A DNA stretch of 10,071 nucleotides from an uncultured Oscillospiraceae bacterium (GCA_934457235.1 CAKSHT010000085.1:1-10071), one strand, 5' to 3'; shown: positions 1 through 7,366, counted from the first letter of the stretch. The notes: a model not told the origin generated them from the sequence alone. Numbers and translations: made by a program.

Positions 1-359
1 GTGGGGTACCGGTCATCAGCAGTATGGGAGCCGGAAACAAGCTCGATCCGACCAAATTCCAGGTAGCTGACATTTACAGCACTTCCGTATGTCCGCTTGC
101 GCGCGTAATGCGTTATGAGCTAAAAAAACGCGGCATCCGCAAGCTGAAAGTTGTATATTCCACAGAAAAGCCCATGACTCCCGTTGACGATATGGCAATC
201 AGCTGTAAACAGCACTGCATCTGCCCTCCCGGTACTGCGCGCAAATGTACTCAGCGCAATCAGGTCCCCGGAAGCAACGCGTTTGTTCCGTCCGTCGTCG
301 GACTTATCATCGCCGGTGAGGTGATCAAGGATATCACCGGAGTTAGAGGTGTCAAATGA
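1..359 (+). CDS. tcdA: tRNA threonylcarbamoyladenosine dehydratase (TcdA/CsdL, ThiF-MoeB-HesA superfamily), 3' end only
   Basis: This is the C-terminal part of a gene that begins before the window; the reading frame is open from base 3 and gives 118 residues. The product resembles TcdA, the E1-like enzyme that uses ATP to cyclise t6A at position 37 of ANN-decoding tRNAs into ct6A. Recognisable family segments are ISSMGAGNKLDP (residues 6-16 of the visible part), the TSVCPLARVMR block with Cys30, and the tail NQVPGSNAFVPSVVGLIIAGEVI (residues 86-107). The adenylation site and glycine-rich ATP loop would be upstream and cannot be checked. A cysteine cluster C68-x3-C72-x-C74-x7-C82 precedes the tail; it could bind a metal, but that is inference. 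The TGA stop overlaps the start of the next gene (ATGA), so the two are probably co-transcribed and translationally coupled. A more distant ThiF-family activity is the main alternative. Confidence 0.88.
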   Translation, partial: GVPVISSMGAGNKLDPTKFQVADIYSTSVCPLARVMRYELKKRGIRKLKVVYSTEKPMTPVDDMAISCKQHCICPPGTARKCTQRNQVPGSNAFVPSVVGLIIAGEVIKDITGVRGVK

Positions 360-1321
360 AATCCGTAAACCCAAATATCCAGCCGGAAGCACAGCGAGTA
401 CTGGATTATCTTGAAAGTATCCGTGGAACTAAAATAATCCTGGGGCAGCATACGCAGACTATACCGCAGGAGGAGCTTGCGCATATTAAGGAAGTTACCG
501 GCAAGCTGCCGGCGCTCTGCGGTTTTGAGCTTCTTGCATACTCTCCGAACATTCGCCCGGAGCTTTCCGGCGAGGAATGCATGGAGGAAGTGCGTCTTGC
601 ACGCGGTACGCTACGGAAAGCATGGGACTGGGCGAAACTTGGCGGACTCATCACATTCACATGGCACTGGTTTTCCCCGGTAGGCGGCAATGACAAATCC
701 TTTTTCTCGGTAAACACGGATTTCAGCGCTGAGAAAGCCGCACAGGCAGGCACGCCGGAAAATATTGCATTCATCAACGACCTTGATTACATGGCGGGAC
801 TTCTTCGTCCGTTCTGCGACGAGCATATCCCGATTTTATGGCGACCATTCCACGAAGCTGAGGGCGACTGGTTCTGGTGGAGCCGCGATGGTGCTGAGCC
901 GTGCAAGATTCTCTATCGAATCATGTTTGAGCGTTTCGTAAACAAGCATCATCTGGATAACCTCATATGGGTGCATAATTCGCCAAAGGCTGTAAATTAT
1001 CCCGGCGACGATGTTGTGGATATAATCTCGCGCGATCTTTATCCGCCAGAGCACCAGCACACTGACCTTTCAAAGGAATACACAGAACTGCGCACAGTAA
1101 CGTCGGCTGACAAGCTCTGTGCAGTCGCAGAGATCGGAACTATTCCTGATATACCTGCACTCACTGAACATCATGTTCCCTGGTGCTGGTACATGACATG
1201 GTCGCATGACTTCTGTACGACGGAACGGTTTACGACATCTGAAGAGCTGAGCAGGGCTTACAGCTGCGAAAACGCTGTAACACTCGATAAGCTGCCGAAC
1301 GACCTGTACAAATTCGCATAA
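356..1321 (+). CDS. Glycoside hydrolase family 26 enzyme (beta-mannanase type), cytoplasmic
   Basis: The 321-residue product looks like a single GH26 (beta/alpha)8 catalytic domain, the family of endo-beta-1,4-mannanases and related mannobiohydrolases. Visible landmarks are ILGQHTQ at residues 28-34, GGLITFTWHWFSPVGG at 96-111, the acid/base motif WRPFHE with H166-E167, and the presumed nucleophile E259 in AVAEIG; the paired His-Glu and the later Glu match the retaining GH26 mechanism. W174-W175 and W277/W282 would line the sugar-binding cleft. There is no signal peptide, lipobox, dockerin or carbohydrate-binding module, so the enzyme should act inside the cell on imported oligosaccharides. 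The ATG at 356 overlaps the preceding TGA and has a GAGGTG ribosome site at 346-351, five bases upstream. The pairing with a tRNA-modification gene has no obvious functional logic. Family assignment is firm; the exact substrate (mannan, mixed-linkage glucan or other) cannot be told. Confidence 0.88.
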   Translation: MKSVNPNIQPEAQRVLDYLESIRGTKIILGQHTQTIPQEELAHIKEVTGKLPALCGFELLAYSPNIRPELSGEECMEEVRLARGTLRKAWDWAKLGGLITFTWHWFSPVGGNDKSFFSVNTDFSAEKAAQAGTPENIAFINDLDYMAGLLRPFCDEHIPILWRPFHEAEGDWFWWSRDGAEPCKILYRIMFERFVNKHHLDNLIWVHNSPKAVNYPGDDVVDIISRDLYPPEHQHTDLSKEYTELRTVTSADKLCAVAEIGTIPDIPALTEHHVPWCWYMTWSHDFCTTERFTTSEELSRAYSCENAVTLDKLPNDLYKFA

Positions 1322-1325
1322 AAAA

Positions 1326-1350
1326 TGGGCGGGAAACCGCCCACTTTTTA
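1326..1350. terminator. Bidirectional intrinsic terminator between GH26 gene and AraC operon
   Basis: A perfect 7-bp stem, TGGGCGG (1326-1332) with CCGCCCA (1337-1343), closes a GAAA tetraloop. It is followed on the plus strand by CTTTTTATTTT and on the minus strand by a run of six Ts (complement of the A run ending at 1325), so it can stop transcription from both sides. It begins 5 bases after the GH26 stop. Its plus-strand T tract overlaps the TAA stop of the convergent AraC gene at 1348-1350. Confidence 0.88.
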
Positions 1351-2223
1351 TTTTCCGCCCAGATTCTTCATCCGGAACTGCTTCGGAGTAATTCCGCGCA
1401 GCTTTTTAAAGCTCTTTATCATATGCGGTGAATCTGAAAATCCGGTTTCCCTGCTTATCCTGTCAAGGTCAAAGTCCGTAAAAATAAGGAACTCTTCAGC
1501 CTTGATGATGCGCATTTCCTCAATATATTCCTTGCACGTCTTTCCGTATACCGACAGGAAATTCTTTGCGAAATAGGAGTAACTCATTCCGCAGCGCTTC
1601 GCGACCTCAGACACCTGTACTCCACCAGCAAGCCGCTGGTCGATGAACTCCGTGATGTTATATATATCGTACCGCGAATCCTCGGAATACGCCTCGCTGT
1701 CAACGGAAAATCCCTGCGACTGCCAGCAGCGCAGTATATTTATCAGCAGGCGGTAAAGCTCAGTGCGTATGACCAGGTCAAATCCATATTCCTGACGCGA
1801 CATCTCGTCAATACACCTGGCAAATACATCCCGGGCGCCCGTCATTTCAGTCTGCGCCAAGTTAAATCTGGTGTTCATTTCTTTCTTCTCGGCGCTGCGG
1901 AATATGCTCCTGAGCTTCGGCGCATAGCTCGGCGTAAGATTCATTCTGTTGATATCCAGCTTAATAACCGCATACCGCGCCGAATGCGCGTCCGCCGCAC
2001 TCATCGAGTGCACGGTTTTCGGGTGAAACAGCACCATTTCTCCCTCATGCAGCGTGAATTTTTCGCTTCCGCAGGACATCACGACATTTCCCTCAAGCAT
2101 GAGCACCAGCTCCATATAAAAATGCCAGTGCGCGTGCACAGGGAAATACTTTGACGCAGTGTCGAAGTAAAAGCATTCCACCGGGCGGTTCAGTACATCG
2201 CCCTCTTCATAGAGAAAATACAT
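1348..2223 (-). CDS. AraC/XylS-family transcriptional regulator with N-terminal cupin sensor domain
   Basis: The 291-residue protein has the two-part layout of AraC-type regulators. Residues about 10-90 form a cupin-like ligand domain (FPVHAHWHFYMELVLMLEG at 27-45, then GEMVLFHPKTVHSM at 61-74), with histidines H30, H32 and H34 that could help bind a ligand or metal. Residues about 185-290 form the double helix-turn-helix domain: first helix pair VQVSEVAKRCGMSYSYFAKNF (202-222), second FDLDRISRETGFSDSPHMIKSFKK (251-274), then the family signature GITPKQFR (277-284). Such proteins usually control sugar-use genes. It is the last gene of the minus-strand operon, 11 bases after the methyltransferase stop. 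Its ATG has only a weak GGGG ribosome site (2230-2233), so translation may depend on coupling to the gene before. No receiver domain is present, so it is not the direct phosphate acceptor of the kinase encoded upstream. Targets are not shown by the sequence; the nearby glycoside hydrolase genes are candidates. Confidence 0.92.
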   Translation of the reverse strand: MYFLYEEGDVLNRPVECFYFDTASKYFPVHAHWHFYMELVLMLEGNVVMSCGSEKFTLHEGEMVLFHPKTVHSMSAADAHSARYAVIKLDINRMNLTPSYAPKLRSIFRSAEKKEMNTRFNLAQTEMTGARDVFARCIDEMSRQEYGFDLVIRTELYRLLINILRCWQSQGFSVDSEAYSEDSRYDIYNITEFIDQRLAGGVQVSEVAKRCGMSYSYFAKNFLSVYGKTCKEYIEEMRIIKAEEFLIFTDFDLDRISRETGFSDSPHMIKSFKKLRGITPKQFRMKNLGGK

Positions 2224-2234
2224 AAAATGCCCCG

Positions 2235-3065
2235 CTATTTACTCCAGCGCAGCTGCCAGAATGCCACCGCGCCCGCAGCTGCAACATTCAGCGAATCAAC
2301 GCCAAGCGACATCGGTATCTTGACCGTATAATCACAGCTTGCTATAGTTGTCGGAGAAAGACCGTCGCCCTCTGTGCCCAGGACTATCGCAAGCTTGTTT
2401 TCAGTGGCAAGCGACGGATCGTCTATGCTCACGGAACGGTCGCTGAGTGCCATCGCGGCGGTTTTGAAACCCCATGAATTCAACATTTCCAGCCCCTTTG
2501 CAGGCCAGTCACCTGATTCCTCTCCGATGGTCGCCCACGGAACAAGGAGAACTGTTCCCATGCTGACACGCACCGATCTCCTTAAAAGCGGATCGCAGCA
2601 GGACGGAGTCACGAGTACTGCGTCTATACCCAGTGCCGCCGCTGAGCGGAACACAGCGCCTATGTTCGTACTGTCCACGATATTTTCAAGCACTGCTACG
2701 CGGTGCGCGTTAAGGCATATATCCTCTGCGAATTTAGGTTTAGGGCGGCGCACCGCACATAAAACACCACGATTCAGCTTGTAGCCTGTCATCTGAGACA
2801 GCACCTCGGTCGGCGCAAGATATACCGGAATATCTCCGCAGCGGCTGAGCACTTCACTTGCACATCCGTCAACGCAGCGCTTTTCCGTCAGCATGGACAC
2901 CACTTCATACCCGGCTTCTATCGCAAGTCCGATAACTTTCGGGCTTTCGGCAATGAATATCCCTTTTTCCGGTTCAAGGCGGTTTCTGAGCTGTGCCTCA
3001 GTCAGCTTTGTATAAACCTCGCAGCCGGGTGCGTTAAGGTCGTTTATTTCAATAAATTCTGGCAT
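2235..3065 (-). CDS. TrmH/SpoU-family RNA 2'-O-methyltransferase (SPOUT superfamily)
   Basis: The 276-residue product is a SpoU/TrmH methyltransferase, which uses S-adenosylmethionine bound in a trefoil knot to methylate ribose 2'-OH groups in rRNA or tRNA. All three family motifs are visible: motif 1 ENIVDSTNIGAVFRSA (127-142, with N134 and catalytic-type R140), motif 2 LAIVLGTEGDGLS (225-237) and motif 3 IPMSLGVDSLNVAAAGAVAF (250-269, with N260). The N-terminal part (about 15-105, with GIFIAESPKVIGLAIEAG) resembles the L30e-like RNA-binding domain found in many family members. The length is normal. The start at 3065 is 4 bases after the kinase stop, with GGAAG (3081-3077) about 11 bases upstream inside the kinase gene. 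Lying between a sensor kinase and an AraC regulator, it is probably transcribed with them although no shared function is evident. Substrate RNA and position cannot be assigned from sequence alone. Confidence 0.92.
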   Translation of the reverse strand: MPEFIEINDLNAPGCEVYTKLTEAQLRNRLEPEKGIFIAESPKVIGLAIEAGYEVVSMLTEKRCVDGCASEVLSRCGDIPVYLAPTEVLSQMTGYKLNRGVLCAVRRPKPKFAEDICLNAHRVAVLENIVDSTNIGAVFRSAAALGIDAVLVTPSCCDPLLRRSVRVSMGTVLLVPWATIGEESGDWPAKGLEMLNSWGFKTAAMALSDRSVSIDDPSLATENKLAIVLGTEGDGLSPTTIASCDYTVKIPMSLGVDSLNVAAAGAVAFWQLRWSK

Positions 3066-3069
3066 ATTT

Positions 3070-5301
3070 TCACTTACTTCCGTCCAAATAATTTTTCAGC
3101 TTCGTCAGCACTACTCCATATTCCTGCATCAGTTCTTCATGCACTATGACTGCAAACTCAGTACAGCCGTTTTTCAGAGCAATCTCCGAAGCACGGGCGC
3201 GTTCGGAAAGACCGTCAAGTCCGATGGTTTTTGAGGTGCTTTTCAACGAATGTGCACTTATGCGGTAGTCCTCCCATCGCTTATCGGTAAATGCCGACTG
3301 TAGATCATCGTATCGTCCGCTCTCGGCATAGTCGCGGAGTATCTCACGGTAAAGTTCGGGACTGTTGCAGCAAAACTGCATAGCCATGGACAGGTTCAGC
3401 TGCGGGAGCGTTTCCAGCAGTTCCGCAAACTCTCCGGTATTCTGCGCGACCGGCTCACCGTGTTCCTGCGGCTCAAGCACAAGATCTTCAGGAAGATTAC
3501 GGCTTATCACTTCTTCAAGCTTGTCGCCGCGAACCGGTTTTGATATATAATCTGCAAAACCCTCGTTGATATATTCATCCCGCATTCCTGCAAGAGCGTT
3601 CGCGGTAAGCATTATCACCGGAGTATCGCAGCTCAATGACATTTTATCGGCACGAAGTCTGTGATATGTTTCAATGCCGTCCATCTCCGGCATCATATGA
3701 TCCATCAGAATAAGGTCGTAATGCTTTCTGGCTGCGGCTTCAAGGCATTTAACACCGCTGTCCGCCGTGTCCATCTGCATTCTTGTGTCCTTCAGCAGAT
3801 TGATTATTACCAGTTGATTGACCGGAAGATCATCGACCACAAGTATACGGGCGTCCGGCGCTTCAAACGAATGCTTGTGATCCGCCGCAGACGAACCGGA
3901 ATAATCAATTCTGATCTCTCCGCACGGGACTGACGAAACGACCTTCTGCGGAACTTCAAAAACAAATTCGCTGCCCTCGCCGGGAGCGCTGTACACTGTT
4001 ATAGAAGCTTTCATAAGCTCGCTCAGCTTCTTGACAAGAGCCAGTCCAAGTCCTGTTCCCTCAATATTTCGGTTGCGGCTCAGGTCAAAGCGCTGGAACT
4101 GGCTAAATAGCCGTTTCTGATCCTCTGCGGATATTCCGATTCCAGTGTCAAGCACCGAGAACCTCAGACGGATAACGGCGTTTTCCTGCTCACCGCTGAC
4201 GGCAAGAGTGACCGTACCCTTTTCGGTGTATTTTACCGCATTTGTAAGCAAATTGACTATCACCTGGCGAATATGCGGTTCATCGCCCAGAAGTTTCTGT
4301 GGAATGGTTCCGTCGCACTCCACCCGTAGCTCAAGCCCTTTCTCGTGTGCACGGGTGGCAAGCATGTTACAGCAGTCGCTCACAAGGGAACTTAACTCGT
4401 ACTCATTTTCGGATATCTCAAGCTTTCCGGATTCAATTTTTGAGATGTCCAGTACATCATTTACCAATGAGAGCAGCGAATTTCCAGCTATGCGGATATT
4501 TTCGGAGTAGCCGCGGATAGCAATGTCCTTTTCTTCGCGGAGTATCATTTCATTCATGCCAAGTATCGCGTTTATAGGCGTTCTGACCTCATGGGACATG
4601 TTGGCAAGGAATGTGCTCTTTGCGGTATTTGCGGCAAGCGCTTCCTCCTGGGAACGCTTTTCCTTTGCGATGGCATTCAGCAGTTTATTGTTCTGCTGCT
4701 CGTTAAGAGAAATAAGTATACGCGCAGAAACGAGCGACAACAGTATAAATCCCATGGCAATTATCATTTCGGGAATAACATAATACTTCACTGTTTCGCT
4801 TCCATCAATAATTCGCCATGACACTGCGATTATAATTCCGCAGCCGCCCTCAAGCGCTGTTACGTCAGAAAGACGGCGGTTTCCGAAAATTACCGAAACC
4901 AGAACCGGGATCGTAAAACTGGTGAGCGTAATGGAAAAGACATAGTGTGTCGTGGCAACGACCGTACACATAAACCCCAGCGTCAACACCATCGTATAAT
5001 TAAGCAGCCAGTTCTTCTTAGGGCAGTTCTTCAGAAGAAGATAATCCACAAGCACTGCCATGAAATTCAACGTCGTAGGTAACAGCAGATATAAAAGGTA
5101 CTGTCTGACATAACCGCCCTCGACCTTCCCTTCTACACTCAGTATGATATTGACGCATATTTCAAGCAACAGTACAGTGTCTGCTATGAACAGGTTCATA
5201 TAAAAGAGCCTGCGCTGCCACTTCGCATAATCCGGCATTACCTCGCGGAGATCGTCCTCGGTCACGCATGCGGGCGCTTTCTGAACAGTTTTGTCTTTCA
5301 T
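3070..5301 (-). CDS. Membrane-bound hybrid sensor histidine kinase (HisKA-HATPase-REC-HPt)
   Basis: The 743-residue protein carries a complete phosphorelay in one chain. Residues about 33-197 contain roughly six membrane-spanning segments (33-55, 66-90, 98-123, 125-140, 152-165, 174-197) with almost no extracellular domain, so it probably senses a small or membrane-borne signal. A helical linker (about 200-228) leads to the HisKA domain with phospho-acceptor H237 in ANMSHEVRTP. The ATPase domain shows the N box (N350, N354), DTGIG (385-389) and GTGLGL (415-420). The receiver domain (about 485-600) has D490/D491, phospho-acceptor D534, T566 and K588. The C-terminal HPt domain has H684 in AHSLKS. 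All key residues are intact. The start ATG has a good AGAAGGTGG ribosome site (5314-5306). It is the first gene of the operon with the methyltransferase and AraC genes. No separate response regulator is encoded in the window, so the final phosphate acceptor is elsewhere. The signal is unknown. Confidence 0.95.
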   Translation of the reverse strand: MKDKTVQKAPACVTEDDLREVMPDYAKWQRRLFYMNLFIADTVLLLEICVNIILSVEGKVEGGYVRQYLLYLLLPTTLNFMAVLVDYLLLKNCPKKNWLLNYTMVLTLGFMCTVVATTHYVFSITLTSFTIPVLVSVIFGNRRLSDVTALEGGCGIIIAVSWRIIDGSETVKYYVIPEMIIAMGFILLSLVSARILISLNEQQNNKLLNAIAKEKRSQEEALAANTAKSTFLANMSHEVRTPINAILGMNEMILREEKDIAIRGYSENIRIAGNSLLSLVNDVLDISKIESGKLEISENEYELSSLVSDCCNMLATRAHEKGLELRVECDGTIPQKLLGDEPHIRQVIVNLLTNAVKYTEKGTVTLAVSGEQENAVIRLRFSVLDTGIGISAEDQKRLFSQFQRFDLSRNRNIEGTGLGLALVKKLSELMKASITVYSAPGEGSEFVFEVPQKVVSSVPCGEIRIDYSGSSAADHKHSFEAPDARILVVDDLPVNQLVIINLLKDTRMQMDTADSGVKCLEAAARKHYDLILMDHMMPEMDGIETYHRLRADKMSLSCDTPVIMLTANALAGMRDEYINEGFADYISKPVRGDKLEEVISRNLPEDLVLEPQEHGEPVAQNTGEFAELLETLPQLNLSMAMQFCCNSPELYREILRDYAESGRYDDLQSAFTDKRWEDYRISAHSLKSTSKTIGLDGLSERARASEIALKNGCTEFAVIVHEELMQEYGVVLTKLKNYLDGSK

Positions 5302-5345
5302 TTATCCACCTTCTGTCCGTTATGTTCTTGATATGCTGTTATAAT

Positions 5346-5374
5346 ATTATAGTACAGTTCTTACAAAAAATCAA
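5346..5374 (-). promoter_or_regulatory. Sigma-A-type promoter of the histidine kinase operon
   Basis: Read on the minus strand there is a -35 box TTGATT (5374-5369), a 17-base spacer and a perfect -10 box TATAAT (5351-5346). Transcription would begin near 5339, giving a leader of about 38 bases that includes the ribosome site AGAAGGTGG at 5314-5306. The match to consensus and the position make this convincing. Confidence 0.8.
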
Positions 5375-5471
5375 GTAGTCTTTTTGTATCAGTTCATATT
5401 GACAATTTTCCCGAATAACATAACAAAATGCCCATTTAGGCACTTTCTATAAAAAACATCAACTTTGGCTC

Positions 5472-5500
5472 TTGAATTTGTATTAAATCAGTGATATTAT
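5472..5500 (+). promoter_or_regulatory. Sigma-A-type promoter of the GH5 gene
   Basis: A -35 box TTGAAT (5472-5477) and a -10 box TATTAT (5495-5500) are separated by 17 bases. Transcription would begin near 5507, leaving a leader of about 45 bases with CGGAGA (5539-5544) eight bases before the ATG at 5552. The promoter is back to back with the kinase promoter, about 98 bases apart between the two -35 boxes. A perfect TTGACA at 5399-5404 lies further upstream but has no convincing -10 partner. Confidence 0.72.
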
Positions 5501-5503
5501 ATA

Positions 5504-5517
5504 TGTAATCGTTTAAC
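5504..5517 (+). promoter_or_regulatory. cre-like / LacI-family operator candidate over the GH5 transcription start
   Basis: TGTAATCGTTTAAC agrees with the catabolite-responsive-element consensus TGWAANCGNTNWCA at every specified position except the last two, and has the central CG typical of LacI/GalR-family operators. It begins 4 bases after the -10 box and covers the expected start site, where a bound repressor (CcpA or a local LacI-type protein) would block initiation. The site is a single imperfect match, and no LacI-type gene is in the window, so the identity of any binding protein is open. Confidence 0.45.
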
Positions 5518-5551
5518 CGCGAGCTATCAAACTTCCTACGGAGACAGAAAA

Positions 5552-7357
5552 ATGCAGATACAAAACTTGACTAAAACGCTCATCGCGCCGCTTATGTCGG
5601 TCATTCTCGCAATGGCAGGGTGCTCTGGTAAAACCAACTCGGAGCCTGACAGTTCCTCAGAAACGCCATCGACCTCAGAAGCTGTGCTGACAGAATCCCC
5701 CGCAAATGAAATGACGTCGCTTGATGTAATAAGAGCGATGGGTAACGGAATCAACCTTGGAAATACTCTGGAAGCCTATAACCACCAGGGTTATCTGAAC
5801 GGCTCCAGTCCTACGCTTCCCGAAACCTCCTGGGGACAGCCCACGACCACACAGGAAATGATACAAGGTATGAAGGACGCAGGCTTTGACACCATACGCA
5901 TTCCTATCGCATGGACCAACGGCATGAACTTTGAAAGCGGTGATTACACTATCGACAGCCGGCTGATGGACCGCGTTGACGAGGTTGTCACCTGGGCGCT
6001 TGACGCTGACATGTACGTAATAATCAACGACCATTGGGACGGCGGCTGGTGGGGAATGTTCGGATCAGCAGACGAAGCGGTACGCGACCAGGCATGGGAC
6101 ATGTACAAGTCCATGTGGACGCAGATAGGCGAGCACTTCGCCGACCGTTCCTACAAGCTTATCTTCGAATCCGCGAACGAAGAGCTTGGCGACCGGCTGA
6201 ACGACAAGGAAATAACCGGTTCTAAGGGCGTACTTAACGAGAGCCAGTGCTATGAGACCACAAACCAGATAAACAGCGAATTCGTAAAGACGATACGTTC
6301 CCTCGGCGGAAACAACCCGGATCGCTTCCTGCTTATCGCCGGATACAATACCGATATCACAAAGACCTGCGACGACCGCTTCCAGATGCCAGAGGATACT
6401 GCTGAAAACAAGCTGCTTCTTTCCGTACACTACTACACTCCGTGGGACTACTGCGGTACGGACGGCGTAACACAATGGGGCTCCCCCGGCGATTACGACG
6501 AGATGAACAACCTGTTTGCAAAGCTCAGCAAGTTTTCCGAGCAGGGCTACGGGGTCGTTATCGGCGAGTATGCCGTAATGCTCAAGAATGGCGGAATCAA
6601 ACAGGATACCGACAAATTCTATGAAAATCTGCTGGATAATTCTGATCTTTACGACTTCTGCCCCGTTCTCTGGGATTGCAGTAATTTCTACAAGCGCATA
6701 ACTAATACGCTTGCCGACGATACACTTGCAGAGCTTTTCAGAAGCCGTGCATATGCAAGCGAATCAGGAAAAACCACAGCTGAGATCAAATCCGAAGCAA
6801 AGAACCGTATCGGGGAAACACGCAAAGCCGCTGAAGAAAATGCAATGGCAGACGTAGAGCTTGCTCCCTCCGATGACGCGGCAATCGCATGGATAATGTA
6901 TCAGAGCGCTGATTACACCAAATCCTACAGCGTCGGCGACAGCTATGACCCCACCAACAAAACCAAGGGGATAAAGGACAAAAACGCGCTCATCACAGGC
7001 GAGGGCACTTATACGGTAAGCCTTGATTTCACGGAATGTGGCTCAGCAAAGGGCGTTGCTTTCGCGGCGCTGGGCATCTCCAACGGCGAGGATCTCTTCC
7101 CAGGCTACACAGTCAGCATCGACAAGATACTCATCAACAACGCACCGTATCAGCTTGACGGCAGGGAGTTCACAACTACGGACGACAAACACTGCACGAG
7201 AGTAAATCTCTACAACGCATGGGTATCCAGTCTGCCCAAGGAGGCAAGAACTCCAGACGGAGACCTCACTGACTGCTCGGCTCAGATAATGAATCTCGGC
7301 GACAAAACCTTCGTTGACACAATCTCAATTACATTCACTGTTCACGCACCGCAGTAA
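5552..7357 (+). CDS. GH5-family endo-beta-glucanase lipoprotein with C-terminal accessory domain
   Basis: The 601-residue product begins with a lipoprotein signal (hydrophobic 9-22, lipobox-like MAGC with C24) followed by a Ser/Thr/Glu-rich tether (about 25-53), so it should be anchored on the outer face of the membrane. Residues about 55-400 form a GH5 (beta/alpha)8 domain, closest by eye to subfamily 4 (endoglucanase, lichenase, xyloglucanase): GNGINLGNTLEA (64-75), ETSWGQPTTT (91-100), IRIP with R116, H161, the acid/base pair N209-E210, H293-Y294 and the nucleophile E339 in VVIGEYAV. W374 fits the conserved wall of the cleft. A charged stretch predicted helical (about 400-437) leads to a beta-rich domain (about 445-597, GTYTVSLDF and ISITFTV) that is probably a carbohydrate-binding module of a type I cannot name. 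No dockerin is seen. ATG 5552 has the ribosome site GGAG (5540-5543). Family is firm; substrate is inferred. Confidence 0.9.
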   Translation: MQIQNLTKTLIAPLMSVILAMAGCSGKTNSEPDSSSETPSTSEAVLTESPANEMTSLDVIRAMGNGINLGNTLEAYNHQGYLNGSSPTLPETSWGQPTTTQEMIQGMKDAGFDTIRIPIAWTNGMNFESGDYTIDSRLMDRVDEVVTWALDADMYVIINDHWDGGWWGMFGSADEAVRDQAWDMYKSMWTQIGEHFADRSYKLIFESANEELGDRLNDKEITGSKGVLNESQCYETTNQINSEFVKTIRSLGGNNPDRFLLIAGYNTDITKTCDDRFQMPEDTAENKLLLSVHYYTPWDYCGTDGVTQWGSPGDYDEMNNLFAKLSKFSEQGYGVVIGEYAVMLKNGGIKQDTDKFYENLLDNSDLYDFCPVLWDCSNFYKRITNTLADDTLAELFRSRAYASESGKTTAEIKSEAKNRIGETRKAAEENAMADVELAPSDDAAIAWIMYQSADYTKSYSVGDSYDPTNKTKGIKDKNALITGEGTYTVSLDFTECGSAKGVAFAALGISNGEDLFPGYTVSIDKILINNAPYQLDGREFTTTDDKHCTRVNLYNAWVSSLPKEARTPDGDLTDCSAQIMNLGDKTFVDTISITFTVHAPQ

Positions 7358-7366
7358 AATTACTAA

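Noticed and set aside
406..777. A 123-codon open frame antisense to the GH26 gene
   Set aside because: It is the complement of the GH26 coding frame, with no ribosome site and no domain.
5399..5427. Second GH5 promoter from the perfect TTGACA at 5399-5404
   Set aside because: The -10 candidates at 16-17 bases (TAACAA, AACAAA) are poor, and the promoter at 5472-5500 is better placed.
5429..5442. Small hairpin TGCC-CATTTA-GGCA in the kinase/GH5 intergenic region
   Set aside because: Only 4 bp of stem; expected by chance in a region of this size.
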